Shown here: in pieces, positions 7,799-14,192 of the stretch
Numbering within the stretch: the first letter of the stretch is position 1
How the letters are laid out: each line of letters opens with the position of its first letter
Source of the DNA: an uncultured Oxalobacteraceae bacterium
GTDB lineage: Bacteria; Pseudomonadota; Gammaproteobacteria; Burkholderiales; Burkholderiaceae
Length of the DNA: 29,842 nucleotides
Assembly: GCA_946480015.1 (NCBI GenBank)
Contig: CAMLIL010000072.1
Span: forward strand, 1-29,842
Direction: 5' to 3'
Notes under the pieces: model-generated
Told to the model about the DNA's origin: nothing
What the model saw: only the letters and a program-made list of their open reading frames with translations
Databases searched by the model: none
Program-made: the position numbers and the translations under genes

Positions 7799-8359
7799 CT
7801 AAGAGGGATCAGCAATTACGCGCACACTGCCGGTTGCGGCCCGCATGTAATCCTGCTCGGGGAACCCAAGCATGACGCTTAGATAGCTCAGCAGCACTGT
7901 AAGGCGCTTGTTTGCCTCTTTTGCCCAACCGAGGTTAATCGAGTCGTACCACTCAGGGCGGAGCTTCGTGTTTAGCAACAAGGCGTTAGGGTCGAGCACC
8001 AGGGGTAGCTTTGGCCCAGCGACGCTCTCGGCTTTGCCATGCGCGAGTTTGTCTCGCAAACGAAATACTTCTAAAGCGAACTGCAATGGATCTCGGCCCC
8101 AATCTGGCTGTTTGTTTGCGACAGTGTGCAAGATTTCTATCTTCGATCGCCAGGGTGACCTTTCTATCTCATCCCAGAACGGGACTACCCTCGCACCGAG
8201 TGAGTTCAAGTAAGCCTCAATCGTAAATGCAGTAAAGACAACGATTGGCTCAAGTGGGAGCTTGCCTTGGTCCTCTTCAAGCAGGGCGAACATGCATGTG
8301 AGGGCATAGAAAGACTTCGCCTGAGGAGAAAATTCATAACAAACCTGTTGGTATGGCAT
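7799..8359 (-). CDS. HEPN-like hypothetical protein
   Basis: A 186-residue protein. The start MPYQQ at 8359 is chosen because AAGG precedes it at suitable spacing; an upstream in-frame ATG at 8443 has no ribosome site. The sequence is helical. FTAFTIEAYLNSLGA (about 42-56) and FRLRDKLAHGK (about 99-109) resemble HEPN domains, and R102-x4-H107 matches the R-x(4-6)-H catalytic signature of HEPN RNases. HEPN proteins often act as toxins or in phage defence. I see no adjacent MNT antitoxin, so a defence role is a hypothesis. Confidence 0.5.
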   Translation of the reverse strand: MPYQQVCYEFSPQAKSFYALTCMFALLEEDQGKLPLEPIVVFTAFTIEAYLNSLGARVVPFWDEIERSPWRSKIEILHTVANKQPDWGRDPLQFALEVFRLRDKLAHGKAESVAGPKLPLVLDPNALLLNTKLRPEWYDSINLGWAKEANKRLTVLLSYLSVMLGFPEQDYMRAATGSVRVIADPS

Positions 8360-8439
8360 GTGCTCTACCTTGTGTGGATCTAACTTAGAACTTGGTACTG
8401 TAGCAAGAACAGGTGGCTCTCGGACCAGTACGCGCACAC

Positions 8440-8497
8440 GCATGAGGGCGGAAATATTGCACGCATCGCGCAGGTGCGCGCGTGAGGGTGGAAATAT
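8440..8497. repeat. Direct repeat GCRTGAGGGYGGAAATAT, two copies
   Basis: Bases 8440-8457 and 8480-8497 match at 16 of 18 positions, 40 bp apart (about four helical turns). Each is preceded by alternating GC-rich sequence. They lie between the HEPN-like gene and the excisionase-like gene (both on the minus strand). The upstream word GACCAGTACGCGC (8423-8435) is shared with 549-561. Probable regulatory protein sites. Confidence 0.6.
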
Positions 8498-8522
8498 CCG
8501 AGTCCTAAAAAAGAGGTCTCAG

Positions 8523-8753
8523 TCAGGCCAGAGGTGGAACGCCGCCGCCGCGCGCCGGCTTCCGATGCACCTTAAGCGCGCCGCTCTCTACCCATCGGTG
8601 GTATCCGTCGACGTCGACCAGCACGCGCCCGTCCGGCGCCTTGTGCCATTCCAGCCCCTCGCGCCAGATGCCGTCCCGGATCTTCGTCCGGATGGCGTCC
8701 TCGGTATAGCCGGACTCGCTGGCGAACTTGGCGATCGTCACGTAGCGGAGCAT
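8523..8753 (-). CDS. Excisionase-like DNA-binding protein (copy A)
   Basis: A 76-residue protein. Starts at 8753 or 8756 are equally possible (two adjacent ATG codons). LRYVTIAKFASESGYTED, then AIRTKIRDGIWREGLEW, then APDGRVLVDVDGYHRWVE is the winged-helix excisionase pattern of phage recombination directionality factors. It is paralogous to the plus-strand gene at 9113, sharing TGYT/SGYT, RxKIxxGIW and APDGR. Xis proteins bend att DNA and direct a tyrosine integrase toward excision. No integrase is found in this circle, so it may act as a regulator or be a relic. Confidence 0.72.
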   Translation of the reverse strand: MLRYVTIAKFASESGYTEDAIRTKIRDGIWREGLEWHKAPDGRVLVDVDGYHRWVESGALKVHRKPARGGGVPPLA

Positions 8754-8781
8754 CATGGCCTCACCCTATCAGGAAATTGAG

Positions 8782-9102
8782 ATGAGCGAATCGAGCGACC
8801 TGGTGCTATCCCCAGAAGAGATCTACGCGATCACCCACTACAAACTTCCGAAGAAGCAGTTGGCCGCCCTGCAGGAGATGGGCATCCCGGCCACGCTGCG
8901 CCGGATCGACAACACCGTGTGCGTGCTTCGAGCCCATGTGACGAGCCCGAGCGCGCCGGCAGAACCTGCAGGCCCTGGTCCGGTGAGGAAGTCAGTGCGG
9001 GAAGGCGGTCCCCAGTTGAAGTCTTCCAGGGAGATGGAGAAGAGAGGGCGCGATTTCCTTAAATCGTGCGAGGGAATGAAACTCAGGGTGAAGCCGAGCT
9101 GA
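8782..9102 (+). CDS. DUF4224 family protein (copy A)
   Basis: A 106-residue protein. ATG 8782 has AGGA upstream; an earlier ATG at 8755 overlaps the divergent Xis gene and is less likely. LSPEEIYAITHYKLPKKQLAALQEMGIPATLR (about 8-39) is the DUF4224 signature. DUF4224 is a short domain usually encoded beside phage integrases. The C-terminal half is basic and looks disordered. The gene diverges from the minus-strand excisionase and is followed by the plus-strand excisionase, forming a small recombination-type module without an integrase. Confidence 0.68.
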   Translation: MSESSDLVLSPEEIYAITHYKLPKKQLAALQEMGIPATLRRIDNTVCVLRAHVTSPSAPAEPAGPGPVRKSVREGGPQLKSSREMEKRGRDFLKSCEGMKLRVKPS

Positions 9103-9112
9103 GGAGACGGCC

Positions 9113-9334
9113 ATGTCCAAATCCGACGCGGTGCGACCGTTTATACAGCTCCGGTGGATGCTGCTCCCTCTGTTCTGCACCCTGACGGGATACACGGACA
9201 AGGCCGTGCGCAGGAAGATCGAGGAGGGGATCTGGCTGCAGGGCAGGCATTACCGAAAGGCGCCAGACGGCCGCATTACTCTCGACCTGCAGGCGTACTA
9301 CAGCTGGGTCGAGGGCCCGGACCAAGACCACTGA
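9113..9334 (+). CDS. Excisionase-like DNA-binding protein (copy B)
   Basis: A 73-residue protein. LTGYTDKAVRRKIEEGIW (about 24-41) and KAPDGRITLDLQAYYSWVEG (about 49-68) align with the minus-strand excisionase at 8523, so these are diverged paralogues in opposite orientation. The winged-helix fold would bind direct repeats in DNA. The stop codon begins the 16-bp repeat shared with 418-433. A role in excision cannot be assigned without an integrase. Transcriptional control is the alternative. Confidence 0.7.
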   Translation: MSKSDAVRPFIQLRWMLLPLFCTLTGYTDKAVRRKIEEGIWLQGRHYRKAPDGRITLDLQAYYSWVEGPDQDH

Positions 9335-9347
9335 GACCATTTCGCGC
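9332..9347 (+). repeat. 16-bp repeat TGAGACCATTTCGCGC, copy 2
   Basis: Identical to 418-433, again starting on the stop codon of the upstream gene and running into an alternating GC tract and GAGGG. Confidence 0.7.
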
Positions 9348-9369
9348 ACGCGCGCGAGGGAGCCTATGG

Positions 9370-9399
9370 TATCGCCGGATACCAGTGGCTACCATTTGA
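9370..9399 (+). repeat. Three decamer iterons (TAYC core, 10-bp period)
   Basis: TATCGCCGGA, TACCAGTGGC and TACCATTTGA follow one another with exact 10-bp spacing. The same TAYC-N6 unit forms the long arrays flanking parAB. It lies about 50 bp upstream of the SOS promoter at 9450. Confidence 0.55.
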
Positions 9400-9449
9400 A
9401 AACAATCAAACGAAATCAAACCGAGAATGCGCGCGGCGACGTCTCGACC

Positions 9450-9480
9450 TTGTCAAAAAATACTGTATGCGCATACAGTA
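9450..9480 (+). promoter_or_regulatory. Perfect LexA (SOS) box overlapping a promoter
   Basis: TACTGTATGCGCATACAGTA (9461-9480) is a perfect palindrome with the CTGT-N8-ACAG core of the LexA operator and the favoured TA flanks. It covers the spacer and -10 of a plausible promoter: TTGTCA at 9450-9455 and TACAGT at 9474-9479, spacer 18. LexA binding would block transcription of the gene at 9506 until DNA damage. Confidence 0.85.
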
Positions 9481-9505
9481 TTGCATGAGATGCAGAATTA
9501 TCAAG

Positions 9506-9802
9506 ATGAGGAAGGACGGCGTTGACCTGCCGAAGTGGAAGCTGCGCGAGTACACGCCGCCGCCTGGCCAGCTGGAGGTGATGGACGTCCGCGATGATGG
9601 CGTGGGCCGGTCGATCAAGGTAGCGCGGCACACGGCCGGCGAGGGACCGCTGCGGCGCCAGGAGGTGCTGTACGAGCCGCACCTGGTGTGGATGAGCGAT
9701 GGGCGGTTCACGATCGCCGGCTTCGAGCGGGTGCGGGTCGGCGACCAGATCGTGAACTATGCGCAGTCGTGGCTATGCACGGTCGAGCCAGGCGCGTCCT
9801 AA
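9506..9802 (+). CDS. SOS-controlled small protein of unknown function
   Basis: A 98-residue protein from ATG 9506. In-frame ATGs at 9467 and 9485 lie inside or at the predicted transcription start, so 9506 is preferred, although no good ribosome site is seen. The chain is beta-rich (EVLYEPHLVWMSDGRFTIAGFERV) with a proline-rich N-terminus and no recognisable domain. Control by a perfect LexA box implies expression after DNA damage, when phages and satellites induce. It could be an antirepressor, an inhibitor or an accessory replication factor; nothing in the sequence decides. Its stop overlaps the convergent HTH-Xis gene by four bases. Confidence 0.62.
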   Translation: MRKDGVDLPKWKLREYTPPPGQLEVMDVRDDGVGRSIKVARHTAGEGPLRRQEVLYEPHLVWMSDGRFTIAGFERVRVGDQIVNYAQSWLCTVEPGAS

Positions 9803-10371
9803 TCGGGGATGTACGCGGCATCCTTCCGAACACACCACCGCCTGCCGATTTTCACTGGCCGCGGCTGGATCATCCCATCGTGCACCCAGCGGCGAAGCGT
9901 GTTGAAGTGCGGTGCATGCTCTCCAAGTAGCAGCTCAGCCCAGGCCGCGATGGGGATGTACCTGGGAAGGCCGATCGTATCCTCCGGTAGAAGGTGCATC
10001 GAATTGTAAGGAGGCGGAGGTGTGCGGGCCGGCCCTTTGGCCTGCAGATCTGTACGATTCTTCAGGACCCAATCGACAAGCGATTCCTTCTCCCTGGGTG
10101 GCTTCGGGGCTGGCTCCCTGCCAGGCGTGGGGCGACGTGTGGGTGCTTTGCAAACGTACGTCGACGCGCCACTCGGCGGCAGCGGGGGAGCTGGCGGCGC
10201 ATCGCCTGTCTTGAGTTTCGCCCAGTACCCTCGAGCAGGCCTCGGCACATCCAGTGCGAAGCACGCTTTTCGTATCTCGCCCTCCGTCAGGTCATACTTG
10301 CGCGCCACCATGCCGGCGCGTTTCGACCAGACGTCACGATAAAGCTCCTCTCGATCTAAGATCACGTCCAT
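9799..10371 (-). CDS. Two-domain DNA-binding protein: N-terminal HTH plus C-terminal lambda-Xis-like domain
   Basis: A 190-residue protein. Residues 9-65 (LYRDVWSKRAGMVARKYDLT, then RPARGYWAKLKTG, then PPLPP) match a short HTH module found at the N-terminus of many proteobacterial proteins. Residues 66-125 form a Pro/Arg-rich linker. Residues 137-188 (IPIAAWAELL, NTLRRWVHDGMI, PRPVKIGRRW) match lambda-type excisionase. The fusion suggests a protein that both reads a regulatory site and binds an att-like or operator site. No integrase is encoded here. Divergent from the HTH gene at 10752 across a repeat-containing intergenic region. Confidence 0.65.
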   Translation of the reverse strand: MDVILDREELYRDVWSKRAGMVARKYDLTEGEIRKACFALDVPRPARGYWAKLKTGDAPPAPPLPPSGASTYVCKAPTRRPTPGREPAPKPPREKESLVDWVLKNRTDLQAKGPARTPPPPYNSMHLLPEDTIGLPRYIPIAAWAELLLGEHAPHFNTLRRWVHDGMIQPRPVKIGRRWCVRKDAAYIPD

Positions 10372-10751
10372 GGGTCTCTCTGTATGGAGACAAGAGGGCA
10401 GCGTGAACCGGCTGTAGTTCAGCGGCTGAACAGCCGGCCCGCAAAATTAACGAAGGCAGGATAGGGGACATGGCGGCAACTGTGCCACAAGGTGGTCATC
10501 AGCCTGAGTAAAAAATGGGCAGGCCCCTAGACATTTCTTACCAGGACTGTCTTGTCCTTGTTCGTATCGCTTCGTTGCGTCATGTATCTATCCGTTATGC
10601 TTCGGAGGACATTGGCGACCTCCCGTTCTGGACATAGATGTCTCGGGGGCCTGGTAAGAAATGTCGCCCCCAAATTCTTGCTTTAGCCCGGCAATTTCCG
10701 TATCGTTCCCCCATACGCGAGCCCACCAACGCAACGACTAAAGGTATACCA
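10372..10751. other. Intergenic region with two inverted repeats, no supported gene
   Basis: This 380-base gap between divergent genes holds an imperfect palindrome at about 10409-10438 (CCGGCTGT ... AGCCGG arms) near the HTH-Xis start. It also holds the 16-bp inverted repeat described separately. I see no convincing coding frame. It could hold promoters for both flanking genes and a recombination site. Confidence 0.5.
10530..10665. repeat. Perfect 16-bp inverted repeat bracketing 104 bp
   Basis: GACATTTCTTACCAGG (10530-10545) and its exact reverse complement CCTGGTAAGAAATGTC (10650-10665) flank a 104-base segment that itself contains the palindrome GACATAGATGTC (10631-10642). GC-rich GGCCCC / GCCCCC lie outside. 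Possible readings are the ends of a tiny non-autonomous transposon, recombinase sites or an RNA stem. Random occurrence of a perfect 16-bp pair this close is unlikely. Confidence 0.7.
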
Positions 10752-11270
10752 ATGAACGCAAATTCTACCACCGACAACGTGGTCCAACTCCACCCCAAAG
10801 ACGTCTTCGAGGCCGACAAGAAATGGGGCCCGGCTGTGATGAAGCTCGGGTACTCGATGATCCCTTCGATGATCTTCTGGGCCCAAGCGCGCTTGAATCT
10901 CAGCCCGACCCAGCTGGTACTCCTGCTGCACCTGGCAGACTTTTGGTGGGACCACGACAAGATGCCTTTCCCGAGCAAGGCTGAGCTTGCTTCGCGCATG
11001 GGCATCACTGAACGTCAAATCCAGCGCCATATGGCTCAGCTGGAAGCGGACGGGTTCATCAAGCGTAACCCGCGGTACCACTACAAAGGTGGGCAGCAAA
11101 ATAACGAGTACAACCTGGATGGCCTGGTGAGGAAATTGAAGAAGTTCGAGCCTGAATTTACCAAGCTCAAACAGGAGAAGCAGGAAACGAAGAAAAAGGC
11201 CAAGGCCTTGACGAAGGTCGGCGGTCTGGTCGCCAACCCGGTAAAGCCCAAGAAGGTAAAGGATGAGTAA
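10752..11270 (+). CDS. Winged HTH protein, replication/regulatory type
   Basis: A 172-residue protein starting at ATG 10752 after AAAGG. FWAQARLNLSPTQLVLLLHLADFWW (about 37-61) and PSKAELASRMGITERQIQRHMAQLEADGFIKR (about 72-103) form a winged helix of the kind found in RepA/phage O-like initiators and in MarR-like regulators. It is followed by a long Lys/Glu-rich helix (about 125-172). It overlaps the next gene by 8 bases, so the two proteins probably work together. A replication-initiator role is possible, but no iterons adjoin it. Confidence 0.6.
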   Translation: MNANSTTDNVVQLHPKDVFEADKKWGPAVMKLGYSMIPSMIFWAQARLNLSPTQLVLLLHLADFWWDHDKMPFPSKAELASRMGITERQIQRHMAQLEADGFIKRNPRYHYKGGQQNNEYNLDGLVRKLKKFEPEFTKLKQEKQETKKKAKALTKVGGLVANPVKPKKVKDE

Positions 11271-11844
11271 TTTCCACAACAAGCCGTTCGAGGGCATCAC
11301 CTACACCTTCGGGCACCTGCAGCCGTTACAGATGAAAGTTCCCCTCAACGCAGATGGGAGCCTGGTCATCGACATGCATGTGACCTTTGGGTGCCACTGC
11401 TTCACTGAGGGCTTCAACAATGCCGTTCACCGGCCCGACCACACCTACACGTACAAAGGTGAGACGCGCGCATTCGATCCGCTGCGCTATGAGTGTTCCT
11501 TGCAGCTCCCGCAGCTGATGCAGGCCATGCTGAGAGGGACGATCTATAACGCGGATGAGAGTTACACCTACGCCGCGCATATCACCCTGCCGTCGATCGC
11601 GGGCCCGCAGAGCTATTCGATCTTCTTCAACCTGGAGAAGGACAAACGCTCGAAGGCGCCGGCAGTTCGGATGTTCGTGAAGAGCGCCTACTTGAAGCCG
11701 CTGGTGGCGAAAGCCGGAGCTCAGAACTGGCGGTTTGTATCGCTGGCAGGTCAGATCGCGGAAGCCTTCCCGCCGCGCGAGAAGAAGCCGAAACCGACGA
11801 AGAAAAAGAAAAAGGCCCCGCAGGGCCTTGTCTCGGCAAACTAG
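11263..11844 (+). CDS. Hypothetical partner protein of the HTH protein
   Basis: A 193-residue protein overlapping the HTH gene (ATGAGTAA). The body is a mixed alpha/beta soluble domain with conserved-looking patches (DMHVTFGCHCF, YTYKGETRAFDPLRYE, SYSIFFNLEKD). The tail KPKPTKKKKKAP (about 176-187) is very basic and may contact nucleic acid or membrane. I do not recognise an enzymatic motif. The genetic coupling suggests a two-protein module, possibly toxin-like or regulatory; this is inference. A 7-bp GC hairpin (11812-11829) lies at its 3' end without a T-run. Confidence 0.55.
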   Translation: MSNFHNKPFEGITYTFGHLQPLQMKVPLNADGSLVIDMHVTFGCHCFTEGFNNAVHRPDHTYTYKGETRAFDPLRYECSLQLPQLMQAMLRGTIYNADESYTYAAHITLPSIAGPQSYSIFFNLEKDKRSKAPAVRMFVKSAYLKPLVAKAGAQNWRFVSLAGQIAEAFPPREKKPKPTKKKKKAPQGLVSAN

Positions 11845-12162
11845 GTTTGCCTTGCGAGGTTCTGTTACCCCTGCTATCCGCAGGACCCAAATTTCTTTGG
11901 GCAGCACGTTCGTCTTTCACTCGCTCTCGAACCGTCTTGGGAAGAATTTTATCACACAAGTGATCGAAAATGATCAAGCGGGACATCGGGTGATGTTGCG
12001 TGACGTCGCGTGAACACCATGGACGGGGCCAAAACACCTTGATAGTCATAGGCAATTACAGTCCATCATAGTCATGTCCGGACCTGAAAAAACCTGAAAT
12101 CAGCAGCCGCAATAGGAAAGCCGGGCTGCCCCGGCCTTGTTAGTATTTGTTAAGGTTTGGCG
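11845..12162. other. Intergenic region between convergent genes, no supported gene
   Basis: This 318-base gap shows TGATC-N6-GATCA (about 11959-11974), two ATAGTCAT words (around 12043 and 12069) and a terminator for the minus-strand recombinase (12120-12135). No coding frame convinces me. It could contain the crossover (res) site of the adjacent recombinase, but I cannot define subsites. Confidence 0.4.
12120..12135 (-). terminator. Terminator-like hairpin after the serine recombinase
   Basis: On the minus strand GCCGGG-GCAG-CCCGGC is followed by TTTCCTATT, a 6-bp GC stem with a short T-run, 28 bases past the recombinase stop. Confidence 0.55.
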
Positions 12163-12735
12163 TCACGCGGCCGGCTTCACAACTCGCATAACCGTGGCCC
12201 GCGAGAGATTGTGGATGCGCGCCAGGGTACTGATCGACACGCCGGCCGCGTGCGCTTCAGTGATCGCGCGGCGATCGGCATCGGTGGTCAGCGTTGGGCG
12301 GCCGAGCGTCTTGCCCTCCGCCTTCGCACGGGCTAGGCCGGACTGGGTGCGCTCTACCAGCAGATCCCGCTCCATCTCGGCGACGGCAGCCAGCATCGTC
12401 AGCATCAGCTTGCCGGCCGCGCTGGTCAGGTCGAGTTTGCCCAGCTGGAGGACGATGACCTCAATGCGGCGCGCGGCCAGCATCTTGATCGTGGCGCCGA
12501 CGTCCTGGGCGTCGCGGCCCAGGCGGTCCAGCTTCGTCACCACCAGGGTTTCACCGTCACGAATCTGGCCAAGCATCTTGGCGAACTGCGGACGCTGCGA
12601 CGCTGATACCTTGCCCGACACCCCTTCATCCGCATACCAGTAGTCGACCGCATAGCCAGCCGCTTCGATCTCCCGCCGCTGGTTCTCCGTCGTCTGGTCC
12701 TTGGTGCTGACGCGCCCGTAACCGAAGATCGCCAT
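12163..12735 (-). CDS. Serine recombinase, resolvase/invertase family
   Basis: A 190-residue protein starting at MAIFGYGRVSTKDQ (12735); an upstream extension is not conserved in character. The catalytic serine is S10 in GRVST. The conserved arginines are in KLDRLGR (R71, R74), and AEMERDLLVERT marks the helix-E arm. The C-terminal 45 residues (DRRAITEAHAAGVSISTLARIHNLSRATVMR) form the DNA-binding HTH. Length equals small Tn3-resolvase/Gin-type enzymes. On a plasmid it most likely resolves multimers. An invertase role is the alternative. It shares its strand with the small gene at 12743, which lies directly upstream. Confidence 0.88.
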   Translation of the reverse strand: MAIFGYGRVSTKDQTTENQRREIEAAGYAVDYWYADEGVSGKVSASQRPQFAKMLGQIRDGETLVVTKLDRLGRDAQDVGATIKMLAARRIEVIVLQLGKLDLTSAAGKLMLTMLAAVAEMERDLLVERTQSGLARAKAEGKTLGRPTLTTDADRRAITEAHAAGVSISTLARIHNLSRATVMRVVKPAA

Positions 12736-12742
12736 ATCTGTC

Positions 12743-12982
12743 TCACTCAATAGGATTATGGGGGAGCCACATAGCGCAGCCGTCACGGTCAGTGCCGGCG
12801 ATCGCCATCCAGCGATTCCCCGCCTCATCAACGGCGACACAGCCGGGTATCCAGTGCTCAGGGTTGCGTAGCTTGTCCACCCAGCTGTTCACCTCACCCT
12901 GGTAGATCACGACCACGCCGCCTCGGCCTACATATCCTTCTGCTTCCCGCCACGCGCGTGCGATCTCGAGCAAGTCCGCCAT
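12743..12982 (-). CDS. Small hypothetical protein upstream of the recombinase
   Basis: A 79-residue protein from ATG 12982 with AAAGAGA upstream. A start at 13024 is in frame but lies within the iteron array. MADLLEIARAWREAEGYVGRGGVVVIYQGEV followed by WVDKLRNPEHWIPGCVAVDEAGNRWMAIAG reads as a compact alpha/beta protein with many Trp residues. I have no family name. It is separated from the recombinase start by only 7 bases, so the pair is co-transcribed. Control by the decamer array at 13000 is likely. Confidence 0.6.
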   Translation of the reverse strand: MADLLEIARAWREAEGYVGRGGVVVIYQGEVNSWVDKLRNPEHWIPGCVAVDEAGNRWMAIAGTDRDGCAMWLPHNPIE

Positions 12983-12999
12983 TTTCGTCTCTTTCACTG

Positions 13000-13039
13000 T
13001 CCAAGGACGTCCAATGATGTCCAATAACGTCCATCCTAC
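13000..13039 (+). repeat. Four decamer iterons (TCCA core, 10-bp period)
   Basis: TCCAAGGACG, TCCAATGATG, TCCAATAACG and TCCATCCTAC follow at exact 10-bp steps. The third is nearly identical to the reverse complement of units in the parA upstream array (TCCAATAGCG, TCCAATAAGG). The array lies just upstream of the small gene and recombinase pair, where it could act as an operator. Confidence 0.65.
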
Positions 13040-13145
13040 ATATGAACATGTTCAAAAGTCAAATGGCTATTTTATGAACGTTGCGGCGATGTGCTGCTGA
13101 GCCCTGTTCACAAACGGTCGATTTTGCACAGCCTGATAAGCTTTC

Positions 13146-13211
13146 GTTGTTTTACTATAGTGGCTAGTTGTTTTACTATAGTTTTAGTAGTACACTGCTA
13201 CGCACTACTAA
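13146..13211. promoter_or_regulatory. Operator/promoter cluster: 15-bp direct repeat and inverted repeat
   Basis: GTTGTTTTACTATAG occurs at 13146-13160 and 13167-13181, 21 bp (two helical turns) apart, each containing a TACTAT -10-like word. It is followed by TTAGTAGT (13184-13191) and its inverse ACTACTAA (13204-13211). AGGAGGG and the gene at 13232 follow. This A/T-rich block, unlike its GC-rich surroundings, looks like an autoregulated promoter. Confidence 0.65.
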
Positions 13212-13231
13212 CAAACTACTAGGAGGGAGTT

Positions 13232-13708
13232 ATGATTACACTACAATTGACGTTCAAAGATGACACCGTTGCAGATCTGATCAAAGCAGCAGCTGTACAA
13301 GGTCTGCCGTTCAATGACTATGTAGAGTGGCGCCTCAACGCGGATCTTGACTCCAAGGCTGAAGAGCAAAGGATTGATCCGGATGAAACTGTCCAGCAAG
13401 TTGCAAAGGCGCTCTTCCGTGAGGCCTTAGTTCAGACAGCGGCTGAATCTGATGACGAGCATACGGAGGAGGGCGTTTTTTACCTGGTTGAAGAGCTCTA
13501 CAAAAAATTGAGGCTGCAACCCGCTTGGGAACAACGCGATCGCGGTAACCGCATCATGATCGGGAAAGCGTTTAAACGAGAAGTTGATGCGCAGCAGGGG
13601 CACGGCACCTGCCTTGCCGATGATGGCCAGGGTCCGTGCGTAAGGGTCCAATTCGAAGGCCGGACTTCTCAGAACCAAGCAAGATACCGGACCCACCGCA
13701 CAGCGTAA
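13232..13708 (+). CDS. DUF1413-like hypothetical protein
   Basis: A 158-residue protein with a strong AGGAGGG site. The N-terminus (ITLQLTFKDDTVADLIKAAAVQGLPFNDYVEWRL) looks like a strand-helix-helix segment. Residues about 82-115 (FYLVEELYKKL, then RDRGNRIMIGKAFKREV) resemble DUF1413, seen in small proteins of mobile elements. Codon use is less GC-rich than its neighbours, and its elaborate promoter suggests recent separate acquisition. The function is unknown. A toxin-antitoxin partner is not evident. Confidence 0.5.
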   Translation: MITLQLTFKDDTVADLIKAAAVQGLPFNDYVEWRLNADLDSKAEEQRIDPDETVQQVAKALFREALVQTAAESDDEHTEEGVFYLVEELYKKLRLQPAWEQRDRGNRIMIGKAFKREVDAQQGHGTCLADDGQGPCVRVQFEGRTSQNQARYRTHRTA

Positions 13709-13728
13709 GCTGATTCCCCATGAAGTAA

Positions 13729-13756
13729 ATAAGGGCCGCAATTTCGCGGCCCTTAT
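13729..13756. terminator. Bidirectional terminator between convergent genes
   Basis: ATAAGGGCCGC-AATTTC-GCGGCCCTTAT is an 11-bp perfect stem with a 6-base loop. A-rich on one side and T-rich on the other, it can end transcription from the DUF1413-like gene (+) and from the DUF4224 gene (-). Confidence 0.85.
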
Positions 13757-13826
13757 AGTATGAGCGATGTAGGGTAGCTATTAGAATTGCGACACGTTGA
13801 CGCACGCCGGCCGGCCGCGTAGTCGC

Positions 13827-14060
13827 CTACCTGGCCTTCTTCTCATTTCTCAGCACATCAGGCATCCACGCGGTCTCAGGCGGCTCGACTTTCTCCCTGC
13901 GGCCCTCAATGGTGGCGCGTGCCACAATCGGCGCATTGATCGCGTTGACCCAGAACGGGATACCCATCCTGCGCAGTGCTTCGACCTGCAGGTCCCTCTT
14001 TTTGCGGCCGGTGAGGAAGGCAATCTCCTCGGGGGTGAGGAACGTTTCATATACGGACAT
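13827..14060 (-). CDS. DUF4224 family protein (copy B)
   Basis: A 77-residue protein with GGAGAG before ATG 14060. FLTPEEIAFLTGRKKRDLQVEALRRMGIPFWVN (about 7-39) is a clear DUF4224 domain, closer to the consensus than the copy at 8782. Such proteins usually neighbour phage integrases. Here the flanking genes are hypothetical and no integrase is present, which adds to the evidence for a lost or split integration module. Divergent from the gene at 14193. Confidence 0.72.
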   Translation of the reverse strand: MSVYETFLTPEEIAFLTGRKKRDLQVEALRRMGIPFWVNAINAPIVARATIEGRREKVEPPETAWMPDVLRNEKKAR

Positions 14061-14192
14061 GGGCTCTCCAGTCTATGGCTGGGCGGGTGCCTGGCCAGCA
14101 ATCGCATTGTCGCTGCGCAGGTTGGCCGACGGGAAGCGCAATCGGTCCAGCATTTGTCCGCAGTAGAATGCCCGCATCACAACGGAGGCCAG

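Noticed and set aside
12163..12735. Serine recombinase as the missing phage integrase
   Set aside because: At 190 residues it is a small resolvase/invertase. Large serine integrases have a long C-terminal domain that is absent.
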